The notes beneath the pieces are model-generated. The model did no database searches, was not told where the DNA came from, and saw only the letters and a list, made by a program, of their open reading frames with translations. 21,779 nucleotides of DNA from a virus: positions 1 to 21,779 of the IMG/VR virus record IMGVR_UViG_3300009786_002901; one strand, given 5' to 3'. This document shows, piece after piece, positions 1 through 7,976 of the stretch (position 1 is its first letter; each line of letters starts with the position of its first letter). A program made the translations under genes and the position numbers.

Positions 1-2191
1 CTAAATCTTCACCAGAAACCGTTTCCGTTAAATCTACTGAACCAGTAATACCACCACCAGTTGCAGGTTTGGGACGATTTGCTTGTTTTTCAGCCTCATC
101 CGCATCTATCTCTGCCTCAGTAAGTGGTTTCCTAGCAACTAACGTACTATAATGGTCACCTGTGCGATGAGGTACAATAAATAATTTATCAGGAGAAAGA
201 GGGGTTTTCCACTCTCTCGTGGAAGAATATGTACCTTCAGGATATAATGCTTGTCCTTCTCCAAAAGACTCAACACTGGAGTTTAGGGCTTCAACATCAG
301 CCCTTCTAGCATAGATGGTGACATCCCCAGGATAACCTCCGCTCTTACCGCCAATACCAAACACTCCCTTTTTCATGCCTTCTTTGTTTATCTGGAACGC
401 ATTAGGGAAGGAAGTATGGTGCCAAACATACTTCTTGTTAAATTCTTTTCGTGTTAAATCCCAAGGATTATCTTCCTTAGGAGCTTGATCCATTTCTTTA
501 GGGCGTATCCATCTACCAGGGGCTTCTGTATCTCCTGTTTGGGGGACAAGTCCTTTAGCTCTTGCTGCCATACCTTCAGGAGTAATATCCTTAAGCAAGT
601 CTTTAAACTGTTGAAAAGAACTCTTAGCAACAAAATTTTCTGAAACGAATTTCATAGCTTCTGCTTTGTTTGTAAGACTGCCATCCTCTTGTTGAGAACG
701 CACAGCTCTTAAAATTTTTCCTAGCTCCGGCCCTTCCTTAAATCCGGCCCCAAGTAACTCATTTCCAGTAATTAATGAAGCAATTTTTCCCTCAGGCGTA
801 ATAACAATTGCTTCAGAAATTTCTTTCAGCTTTGCTTCGAACCAATCAATTTCTTCTGTTCCAGGTTCCACCAGGGTACCAGCTTCATTTTGGTGAAGTC
901 TTCCAGTTACATCTGCTCTGGATACAGCAGATAATAATTTTAACCGACGCATTCCATACTTGTTAATCATCTTTCTAAATCCTGTGTCTTTAAGCCCATT
1001 TCTATGGGAATTCATAGGAAGTAGATGATGTTCAACTAAGAAGGATACATCGGCTATAGTTTCAGTTTCAGTTGTTAATTTCCCCAAAAAAGCCTTGGTT
1101 GGCTCTACACCAGCCGCTTCATGTCCATGTTGAGTAATTGTCCCCTCTGGGGAGTGCTCCGTAGTATTTGGTTTGCCAAAATCATGCACAAAGGCCGCTA
1201 GCATAATTGTCTTCTGATCTTGGTGAGAACGGAAGTTTTTAATTATATTTGCAGCCTTATCAATTACCATGTTTGTGTGTATGTACACATTTCCTTCTGC
1301 ATGATAATCCGGGCGTTGCTCAGTGGTTTTCAACACAGAGACTTCAGGAAAATACTTATCCAATACTCCCATATCATCAAGAGCACGGATACCAACAGAA
1401 GGTTTAGGGGACTTTAAAAATAGTTTCTTAAACTCCTCATAAAGCCTTTCTGGTGGTAAGTGGCTTAAATCCATAGATGCTGCCAATTTTTGTGTTTCCG
1501 GATGAATGGTAAAACCAAATCTTCCTGCAAATTGAGCAGCACGATATACCCTAAGAGCATCTTCAACAAAAGTATTATCATCAATATGCTTTAGAAGTTT
1601 ATTTTCTAGGTCTTGTAGTCCACCAAAGAAATCCGATATTTGCCCAGTCTTTGGGTTATACATCAACGCATTAATAGTAAAATCTCTACGCCTAGCCCCA
1701 TCGTGAGGAGCTAAATTTTCATCAAACTCTACATCAAAATCAGTATGTTTTTCCCCAGTTTTTACTTCTTTTCGTGGAAGAGATATATCAAAATCTCCAA
1801 ACTTAAATACTCCAAATTGTTTACCAACCTGTTGAGGTTTTTCGCCCAATTCGGACTCTAAAATGTGCCCAAGTTTTTCCGATGATATTCCATAAACTTC
1901 AATATCAAAATCCTTGGATTTATGACCAAGAATAATATCCCGCACACTTCCTCCAACCATATAGGGAGTTCCATGCTTCCCAAGAACAGAGAGAACCTTT
2001 TTTAATTCTGGCTCACTTTTAATTATTTCTTGAATTTTTTCAGAATGCGATAGCTCATCAACGCGAGAAAACCACGCAGGATGGTCTTTTACTCTCACAG
2101 GATGTGAAGGCAAAAGATTCTCATGATCGTGGTAAGCTCGTTGATTAGCTTTTGAAAGTTCGTTTGTAAAATCTTCCAGTCTAGACGCCAT
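1..2191 (-). CDS. cca: CCA-adding tRNA nucleotidyltransferase with HD domain and long C-terminal extension (partial)
   Basis: The frame is open from an ATG at 2189-2191 to the left edge (730 residues seen, no stop), so the C-terminus is missing. Residues 1-520 match class II CCA-adding enzymes / poly(A) polymerases, which add or repair the 3' CCA of tRNA: GGSVRD at 80-85, the metal-binding pair D94/D96 (DFDIEV), RRRDFTINAL around 167-176, EDALRVYRAA at 210, then an HD phosphohydrolase domain with H297, H305 and H336-D337 (HDFGKP), as in bacterial Cca. The enzyme body usually ends after a motif like ITGNELLGAGF (near 472). Here about 200 further residues follow, with WHHT at 590-593, KEGMKKGVFG and YARR; I cannot assign this part, but the His-Thr and EGM pattern loosely recalls ADP-ribosyltransferase folds. 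It is the last gene seen after the portal, and its ribosome site (AAAGAGA) is weak. Enzyme call is firm; extension is unknown. Confidence 0.9.
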   Translation of the reverse strand, partial: MASRLEDFTNELSKANQRAYHDHENLLPSHPVRVKDHPAWFSRVDELSHSEKIQEIIKSEPELKKVLSVLGKHGTPYMVGGSVRDIILGHKSKDFDIEVYGISSEKLGHILESELGEKPQQVGKQFGVFKFGDFDISLPRKEVKTGEKHTDFDVEFDENLAPHDGARRRDFTINALMYNPKTGQISDFFGGLQDLENKLLKHIDDNTFVEDALRVYRAAQFAGRFGFTIHPETQKLAASMDLSHLPPERLYEEFKKLFLKSPKPSVGIRALDDMGVLDKYFPEVSVLKTTEQRPDYHAEGNVYIHTNMVIDKAANIIKNFRSHQDQKTIMLAAFVHDFGKPNTTEHSPEGTITQHGHEAAGVEPTKAFLGKLTTETETIADVSFLVEHHLLPMNSHRNGLKDTGFRKMINKYGMRRLKLLSAVSRADVTGRLHQNEAGTLVEPGTEEIDWFEAKLKEISEAIVITPEGKIASLITGNELLGAGFKEGPELGKILRAVRSQQEDGSLTNKAEAMKFVSENFVAKSSFQQFKDLLKDITPEGMAARAKGLVPQTGDTEAPGRWIRPKEMDQAPKEDNPWDLTRKEFNKKYVWHHTSFPNAFQINKEGMKKGVFGIGGKSGGYPGDVTIYARRADVEALNSSVESFGEGQALYPEGTYSSTREWKTPLSPDKLFIVPHRTGDHYSTLVARKPLTEAEIDADEAEKQANRPKPATGGGITGSVDLTETVSGEDL

Positions 2192-2204
2192 TTAATTAAT
2201 CTCT

Positions 2205-2633
2205 TTAAACGTTTATTAGTATCTCTTTCAAAGCATCGGAAAATGAAGTACCTGTTCCAATTAGCCAAGTACCTTCATTATTTTTTTCAAAATTAGCTGC
2301 AGATAGGATAATTTCACAAGGAAGTTCTTCTTCATTATGGTTTATTCTAACTGTATACCTAACAAAGGTTTTATCTAACCATCGTTTTCCCGCCTCATAA
2401 TTAAGTATAACACTATTTGAAACATTAGTCAATGTATAATTTTCTTTATAGTCAAAATCTATTTCAGGTTCTGCTAGGGCAGTTTCCGTAGATTTAATTG
2501 TTTTCATATCTGATAGGAGTGTTAGTAACTTTTCGATCCCTTCTTTACTTTTATCTTGTCCGGTTCTTTTGTTGTGTCCACGTAAAAATCTACTTCCACA
2601 CTCTTGACCACAACCGCATTCACAAATATTCAT
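2205..2633 (-). CDS. Small zinc-binding protein with CxCGCG...GHN N-terminus
   Basis: A 142-residue protein of unknown function. The N-terminus reads CECGCGQECGSRFLRGHN (C4, C6, C8, C12, H20). This Cys/His signature occurs at the start of many short phage proteins and some phage HNH nucleases and probably holds one zinc. The rest (about 45-142) shows no HNH or other catalytic motif; alternating hydrophobic stretches suggest a small beta-rich domain. The start is well placed: AGGAG lies 6 bases upstream, inside the end of the preceding gene, whose stop is 2 bases from this ATG, so the two are translationally linked. The CCA enzyme gene follows after 13 bases. Not recognised beyond the zinc motif. 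Confidence 0.75.
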   Translation of the reverse strand: MNICECGCGQECGSRFLRGHNKRTGQDKSKEGIEKLLTLLSDMKTIKSTETALAEPEIDFDYKENYTLTNVSNSVILNYEAGKRWLDKTFVRYTVRINHNEEELPCEIILSAANFEKNNEGTWLIGTGTSFSDALKEILINV

Positions 2634-2635
2634 TT

Positions 2636-3052
2636 CTAACTCCTAAGTTGTTGTTGTAAAGCATTATTAATTATTTCTTTAACATCTGATATTGGCTCTT
2701 TATATTCTTCCTTTAACCATCGAATACGTCCCACTGGATGTACATTAGATGCAAAAATATTGTCCATTTCTTGGGAAAGCTCTTCTAACATAAGATATTC
2801 TTCCAATCCATCATGAACACCTAATAAAATCCCTTTCATACAGCGTCCCCAATTTTCATCATCATCTTCCCATTCAGCCCATATAGCTAAATCCGCCGGT
2901 TTGCCTGAGGGGGATGCCATTACTGATGAAGTAAAGAACTCCCCAACTCCTTGTACTCGTTGCTCACTAAATTGTTCCTTAATTTCTGTGGAACTATACC
3001 GTTCTTTAAGGTTTTCTACCGCTACTCCGTAAATAATTCTCCAAATTTGCAT
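2636..3052 (-). CDS. Hypothetical protein downstream of portal
   Basis: A 138-residue soluble protein that I do not recognise. It is Trp- and acid-rich in the middle (AIWAEWEDDDENWGR near 76-90), with predicted amphipathic helices in the C-terminal half and no signal peptide, membrane segment or Cys cluster. A GAGGA ribosome site lies about 5 bases before the ATG. It sits between the portal gene and a small zinc-motif gene with 18 and 2 bases of spacing, so it is co-transcribed with the head/packaging genes. Its position suggests a head-assembly or virion accessory role, but that is inference from context only. Confidence 0.7.
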   Translation of the reverse strand: MQIWRIIYGVAVENLKERYSSTEIKEQFSEQRVQGVGEFFTSSVMASPSGKPADLAIWAEWEDDDENWGRCMKGILLGVHDGLEEYLMLEELSQEMDNIFASNVHPVGRIRWLKEEYKEPISDVKEIINNALQQQLRS

Positions 3053-3070
3053 ACTATTCCTCGTTTCTTA

Positions 3071-5056
3071 TTAACCTAAATCTGGTGTTACAGGCTCTTC
3101 CGCATCAAACTGATTACCCTCACTTCTGGGTTTGCGATCAAGTCCTGCCGAATGTTTTATGTTTGTATCATGATGTGGCCTACCACTATGGACATGCATC
3201 CTCGCAGGTACATACTTCTCTATATCCAGCACATTACCATTGTGTAATGTTGCTTTATATAATGGAGAATCATTAACATTAAAGATTACATGATCCGCTG
3301 TTACTTCATGCATTGCTGGAAAGGCGTATCCTTTATCTGCTAATTGTTTATATAAGGGAACAAACTCAGAGGAGCCCATTTTACTTAAAGTAAGGTTTGG
3401 TTCTTGAGCAACGTCCCCGCCAGCATCTTCTTCCGTTTCACTGTCTTCATCTTCAGGCCAGGGGGCAGCAGCGTCTCCAAGATCGCCGCCACCCATAGTA
3501 GATTCCATCATAGCTTTCTGTTGTTCAATTGGGTTTAGAGCTTCACCAGAAATTTCGAATTCAACATTATCTATACCCATCTTTCCCGCTTTAATTTCTA
3601 TATTGAAACCCATTTGGAGAAGCATGTTTGCTACCGATACTCTTTGTTGAGCGAAAGCGATTCTAGTTGCTTCAGCCTTTTCTTCCGGTTGTTTCAATTC
3701 TAGAACCCAATCTGTAATACCAAAAGCTTCTAGAAGAGGTGGAAATACTTGTTCATGTAGAATACGTTGATCGCCTTCTACAACCCTAGACATCACTGTT
3801 AATTGTTGTGTTTGTGAAGACATACCACCATATGCATCGGGGGAACCCTGCCAAGCAGGAGTAACTCCCCACATTGCGGCAATTCTTTCACGAATTTCTT
3901 CTCTAACCGGTAAATAATCCATTTCCTGAAGGGTGTGGAAAAGTCTAACCATATCTACTCTTCCTCTACCCTGTTTCGTACCTACAGCCACCATTGGGAT
4001 GTAGTTTGGATCATAGCGCATTTTAGCTGCAATGTTATCCCTTTCTCTACGTAAGGATTCAGGATCATCTGTAAATACTAGTAACATAGAGGCAGGCATT
4101 CTACGCTCAAAGAAATACCTATAAACGTTTAAGTCCATTCCTCTAATTGTTAAAATCTTGTGCATTAAGGTTAGAAGTGGACTATAACCATAGGTTTCGG
4201 AATGATAAAATTTACTTGCGTGAATAACCTCAGAATCTAGAAGGTAGAATGGGTGTGCACGATAATTATATTTATACATGGCCGCTACTAGAGGTCGATC
4301 ACATTCGCCACAATGTCCAGGGCTTTCTGCAGGCTCGATATCTCGATGGATATAACAAAGCCAGTGAGAGTTTTTAGGTAAGCCTTCAGGACTTAAATCC
4401 CATTCCATATAAGCTGGGTTTAAACGTCTAATTTCAATCGGTTTAGAACGTACTGTTCCTTCAGCCCCTTCAATATATTCTTTAACAATATGTAAAAACA
4501 TATCATCGAGAGAATTTATATCAAACCAAAGAGCTCGTAAAATAGATTCAAAAGACATGTCAAAAACATTTGAATCTGACATAAATTGATCAAAATTCTT
4601 CTTTTGGACTAGAGAAGGTTTAATAAGTTCGCCTTCCTCTACCTCCTCTCCTTTTTCCATCGCTGCTTTTTTCCTGGCGGATAGAGATTCTTTACACTCT
4701 TCGCATTCTTCGATTGGTGATGTATATTCTGTACTACACAAAGTACATTTAACGGCAAATTTAGGCTTCCATTCGATCCCTCGACGGAAAACCTCATTAA
4801 TAATATGATTAATTGGGGCGCGTACTTCTTCAGTGTTTTTTGCAAACTCAATTAATTGAAAAACTTGCTGTTGTCGATATTGTAGTTGTTGACTAACATA
4901 CCCACCGTAAAGTAAATCTAAGCCAAGGGTAGGGGAACGGTATGTATCAGCACCTTCGGCACTTTTCATTAACGATACTGTATTAAACAATTGGTTCATT
5001 TGCGCCTGTTGTTTAATAACGCCTGGTAATTCTGGAAGATATTTTTTTAAATCCAT
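3071..5056 (-). CDS. Phage portal protein with Cys-cluster insertions and extended C-terminus
   Basis: A 661-residue protein that I call the portal, the dodecameric ring at the capsid vertex through which DNA is pumped. Support: location one gene group after the terminase, and a portal-type core with an N-terminal helical region, EVIHASKFYHSETYGYSPLL around 278-297 (the usual wing/clip motif giving GxSPL), a long stem helix region and VTPAWQGSPDAYGGMSSQ around 400-420. Two Cys/His clusters are unusual: C104-x2-C107...C118-x2-C121, and C234, H237, H248, C249, C252; both look like zinc ribbons inserted in the N-terminal half. After the core an acidic linker (PWPEDEDSETEED, near 540-552) leads to about 100 more residues ending in a His-rich stretch. 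The ribosome site is AGG about 7 bases before the ATG. No protease domain is visible. Confidence 0.85.
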   Translation of the reverse strand: MDLKKYLPELPGVIKQQAQMNQLFNTVSLMKSAEGADTYRSPTLGLDLLYGGYVSQQLQYRQQQVFQLIEFAKNTEEVRAPINHIINEVFRRGIEWKPKFAVKCTLCSTEYTSPIEECEECKESLSARKKAAMEKGEEVEEGELIKPSLVQKKNFDQFMSDSNVFDMSFESILRALWFDINSLDDMFLHIVKEYIEGAEGTVRSKPIEIRRLNPAYMEWDLSPEGLPKNSHWLCYIHRDIEPAESPGHCGECDRPLVAAMYKYNYRAHPFYLLDSEVIHASKFYHSETYGYSPLLTLMHKILTIRGMDLNVYRYFFERRMPASMLLVFTDDPESLRRERDNIAAKMRYDPNYIPMVAVGTKQGRGRVDMVRLFHTLQEMDYLPVREEIRERIAAMWGVTPAWQGSPDAYGGMSSQTQQLTVMSRVVEGDQRILHEQVFPPLLEAFGITDWVLELKQPEEKAEATRIAFAQQRVSVANMLLQMGFNIEIKAGKMGIDNVEFEISGEALNPIEQQKAMMESTMGGGDLGDAAAPWPEDEDSETEEDAGGDVAQEPNLTLSKMGSSEFVPLYKQLADKGYAFPAMHEVTADHVIFNVNDSPLYKATLHNGNVLDIEKYVPARMHVHSGRPHHDTNIKHSAGLDRKPRSEGNQFDAEEPVTPDLG

Positions 5057-5077
5057 TTAATAACCTGTTTTTGCTTC

Positions 5078-5596
5078 TTAGGCTCCTGAATTATTGATTA
5101 GTTCCGCGACTTGTAAATCTAGATTCCCTTTATTACTCATTGTCTCATAAAGATCTAATTTTCGCATACGATATTCATGATCATCAGAAGAATATTGAAC
5201 CTCTGTTTGACCTTCCAGTAAGACAATATTAGCAATGTTTAAGTCAGCTACTTCTTGTTGTAGTTCTGCAATTGTTTTAAGTAGTTCTTCTTCTCTACTT
5301 AGATCAAGCCCTTCATCTGCAATATTAAAAAGGGGCTTTTCTCCATTAGCGGCTGGCATATAATTTTGTACTTCTACTTCATGCATTAAAGCAAGAAATT
5401 GACCTTCTTTAAGGATTAGTACGGCATCTGAATCATCCGGAATATCTAAATCATCTGTCAATTGGATGGTCGTCATTTCTGGGTGCCAAGTATCTAAAAT
5501 ACGCCAAATTCCATAATCATCTCGATTTGCTACGTATTGTACTTTTCTTTCTCGTAAACTATTTCCAATTTCAATATTCCCAAAATCTGTGGACAT
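5078..5596 (-). CDS. Hypothetical coiled-coil protein upstream of portal
   Basis: About 172 residues; function not recognised. The N-terminal half is beta-like (GIWRILDTWHPEM), then a heptad-like segment SREEELLKTIAELQQEVADL (about 101-120) predicts a coiled coil, followed by a charged helix. I chose the ATG at 5594-5596 because AGGTGA lies 5 bases before it. A GTG at 5603-5605 would add three residues (MKK) but overlaps that ribosome site and has none of its own. It is the first gene after the promoter at 5638-5667 and is followed by the portal gene after 21 bases, so it leads the portal transcript. A scaffold or portal-associated role is possible but unsupported. Confidence 0.75.
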   Translation of the reverse strand: MSTDFGNIEIGNSLRERKVQYVANRDDYGIWRILDTWHPEMTTIQLTDDLDIPDDSDAVLILKEGQFLALMHEVEVQNYMPAANGEKPLFNIADEGLDLSREEELLKTIAELQQEVADLNIANIVLLEGQTEVQYSSDDHEYRMRKLDLYETMSNKGNLDLQVAELINNSGA

Positions 5597-5637
5597 TTTC
5601 TTCACCTATTTATAAACTTTTCTTTCTATACTATTAT

Positions 5638-5667
5638 ATTATACCTTATATGGGTATATAGATGCAA
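5638..5667 (-). promoter_or_regulatory. Sigma-A/sigma-70-like promoter before portal operon
   Basis: On the minus strand, TTGCAT (5662-5667) is followed after 18 bases by TATAAT (5638-5643). The -10 box is tandem: a second overlapping TATAAT occupies 5633-5638. The element fills the gap between the ribonucleotide reductase stop (5671) and the coiled-coil gene, and would start an mRNA about 30 bases before its ribosome site. It implies that portal and downstream genes can be transcribed independently of nrdJ. Confidence 0.65.
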
Positions 5668-5670
5668 TTT

Positions 5671-7962
5671 TTAATCGCATTTACCATACCCACAAGATTC
5701 ACATTCCGCGCAACCACTTCTTTGAATTATTCTTCCATTACATTTTTGACATTTTGGACTCTTTTCTGCCAATTTAAGAGGTTGTTCTTGCATAGAAGCA
5801 AATTTATTAATTTCCCTTCCTTCAAAATTCTTCTTCATGCTTTTTGCAACTCCATCTGAAGGAGATAGAACCAATTGACCTTTATGCCAAGCAGGACAAC
5901 ATGTAATACCCGTTAATTGATAAACAATATCCTCGTATGAAATTCCCTTTTGTAAGCTCATCGAAATCAACCTTGCAATTGTTTCAAGAAAGGCTGTATC
6001 ACACCCACCAGCTTTTCCACCAGTAAGAATCACCTCATGAGGCTTACCATTCCAATTCGTCGTAACCAATAATCTACCGTGTCCAGTATTCCACTTAGAG
6101 GTAATTCCTTCTAAATCATCAGGTCGTTCTATATTCCCAGGCTCAGGAAAGTTACTCTCATTAATCCCCCAATCACTTTCAAGCTTTTCCTCTAATTGCC
6201 CTATAAGAGCTTCCGTTTTCCCAGTTTCTACAGTTGAAGATAGCACTTCTACCTCTCTAGTACCAGAACGGTACACCGTAACACCTTTGCACTTTAATTG
6301 CCACGCCTGAAGATAAATTTCTCGTATTTCGTCTGCAGTAAGATCATTTGGGGCATTAATAGTTTTAGACACCGCATTTGAAGTATGTTTTTGCCACATT
6401 GCTTGCATATTAAGGTGCGCTTTTGGCGTAATATTAAGTGCGGTTTGATAGATCTCCGGATCAAGGAACTCTCGAAGTTCTGCTAGTAATGCCTTTGGCT
6501 CGTTTTTATGAGTTTCTAATAAATCGAGGCTTACACGGCCACCTTCTTTATCGGAGTCATATTTTCTAACTAAAGCTTCTCTAATACCTTTAGCACAATC
6601 CACCATCTTTGTTGTATTTTCTCCAGTATCATCTTTCCAAAGGATATTAGATTCCCACACAAGGTCAAATAGCGGCTCAATACCGGAAGAACAGTCTGCT
6701 AATCTACTAATAGTTCCTGTAGGCGCAATAGTAATTACTGATGAGTTTCTTACTGGACGTGCACCTGGAATATTAAAAGCTGAATTTTTCCATTCAGGAT
6801 ATGGGCCATCTTTAATAGCCAAGTTTGCTGAAGCATCCCAAGCACTTGTACTAATTGCGGAACCAATATTATCCGCTTCATTAAGAGCCTCTTGAGAATC
6901 ATAAGGAATACCAAGAGAAATTAAAGCATCGGCCCATCCCATAATACCAAGACCAATTCTGCGTGTGGCTAAATTAACATCTCTTAACGCTTGAAAGGCA
7001 AATTCATTTACATCAATAACACCATTAAGGAAACCAACGGCTGTATGAACTGCTAAATCAAGCCTGGCATAATCCCATTGACCATTAACAACAAACTTAG
7101 ATAAATTAATAGAGCCTAAGCAACAGCTATTACCATCCTCCAAATACTCCTCACCACAAGGATTACTGGTCATTATATCCCCAAGTTGAGGATTTGGTTG
7201 TGTTTCCCAAACACGGTCTATAAAAGCAATACCAGGGTCACCAGTGGCATGTGCTGAATCACATAGCTCTTGCCACAATTCCTTAGCCATTAAAGTCTCT
7301 GTAATTAAACCGGTATGGGGATCAATTAAATCCCATTGCAAATCCCCAATAACAGCTTCCATAAAAGCATCAGTAATTTGTACTGAAATATTAAAATTCT
7401 GTAAAGAATCAAACCCATCTTTACAGTGAATAAATTCTCGAATATCAGGATGAGATATAATAAGTTGTCCCATATGTGCTCCTCGACGGAAACTTCCCTG
7501 TGTAATCATGGAAGCATTATAGGAAATCATTTTAAGTACGTTTACTGGCCCAAGAGCTTGCCCATGAACAGTACCAATATGCGCCCCTTTACTTCGAAGT
7601 TTACTTACACCAACGCCAATACCGCCCCCCCATTTTTCAATCATGACAATATCCTTTAATACATCCATGATTGAATTCATATCATCTTCAGGGCTACGGA
7701 CAAAACAAGCACTCAAACAACCTTTATTTGCTCCCGCATTTACTAAAGTAGGAGAATTAGGATGAAATTCACCAAGAGCCATCATCTTATAATAAGAATC
7801 CTCTAAATCAGTTTGTCCATTGGCTACATGCTTGGCTACTCTTAAATACATTTGATCTGGGGTTTCTACTAACTTTCCTTCACTGTCTTTCATTAGGTAT
7901 CGATCTTCTAAAATTGTAATTATATTGGGGGTTATTCGTTGCTCAGCTAAATTATATTCCAT
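5671..7962 (-). CDS. nrdJ: Class II (adenosylcobalamin-dependent) ribonucleotide reductase
   Basis: A 763-residue vitamin B12-dependent ribonucleotide reductase, which makes deoxyribonucleotides from ribonucleotides without oxygen or a separate radical-generating subunit. Key residues: first redox Cys in SACFV (C86), radical-site NPCGE (N267, C269, E271), second redox Cys in SCCLGSINL (C280), and the phosphate-binding APTGTIS (413-419). After the barrel comes a TSCPD-type domain (around 615-710, with GGCDTAFLETIARLIS and GITCCPAW), then a C-terminal zinc ribbon (CQKCNGR...CAECESCGYGKCD) with the terminal Cys pair expected to re-reduce the active site. There is no N-terminal ATP-cone: the barrel begins almost at once. 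AGGAG lies 6 bases before the ATG. It lies 14 bases after the large terminase gene, inside the packaging module, an unusual place for a nucleotide-metabolism gene. It likely works with a host thioredoxin system and imported B12. Confidence 0.95.
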   Translation of the reverse strand: MEYNLAEQRITPNIITILEDRYLMKDSEGKLVETPDQMYLRVAKHVANGQTDLEDSYYKMMALGEFHPNSPTLVNAGANKGCLSACFVRSPEDDMNSIMDVLKDIVMIEKWGGGIGVGVSKLRSKGAHIGTVHGQALGPVNVLKMISYNASMITQGSFRRGAHMGQLIISHPDIREFIHCKDGFDSLQNFNISVQITDAFMEAVIGDLQWDLIDPHTGLITETLMAKELWQELCDSAHATGDPGIAFIDRVWETQPNPQLGDIMTSNPCGEEYLEDGNSCCLGSINLSKFVVNGQWDYARLDLAVHTAVGFLNGVIDVNEFAFQALRDVNLATRRIGLGIMGWADALISLGIPYDSQEALNEADNIGSAISTSAWDASANLAIKDGPYPEWKNSAFNIPGARPVRNSSVITIAPTGTISRLADCSSGIEPLFDLVWESNILWKDDTGENTTKMVDCAKGIREALVRKYDSDKEGGRVSLDLLETHKNEPKALLAELREFLDPEIYQTALNITPKAHLNMQAMWQKHTSNAVSKTINAPNDLTADEIREIYLQAWQLKCKGVTVYRSGTREVEVLSSTVETGKTEALIGQLEEKLESDWGINESNFPEPGNIERPDDLEGITSKWNTGHGRLLVTTNWNGKPHEVILTGGKAGGCDTAFLETIARLISMSLQKGISYEDIVYQLTGITCCPAWHKGQLVLSPSDGVAKSMKKNFEGREINKFASMQEQPLKLAEKSPKCQKCNGRIIQRSGCAECESCGYGKCD

Positions 7963-7976
7963 TAAGTTCTCCTATA

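Noticed and set aside
2205-2633. Homing HNH endonuclease, because of the CxCGCG...GHN start
   Set aside because: No HNH catalytic motif follows the zinc signature in the remaining 120 residues.
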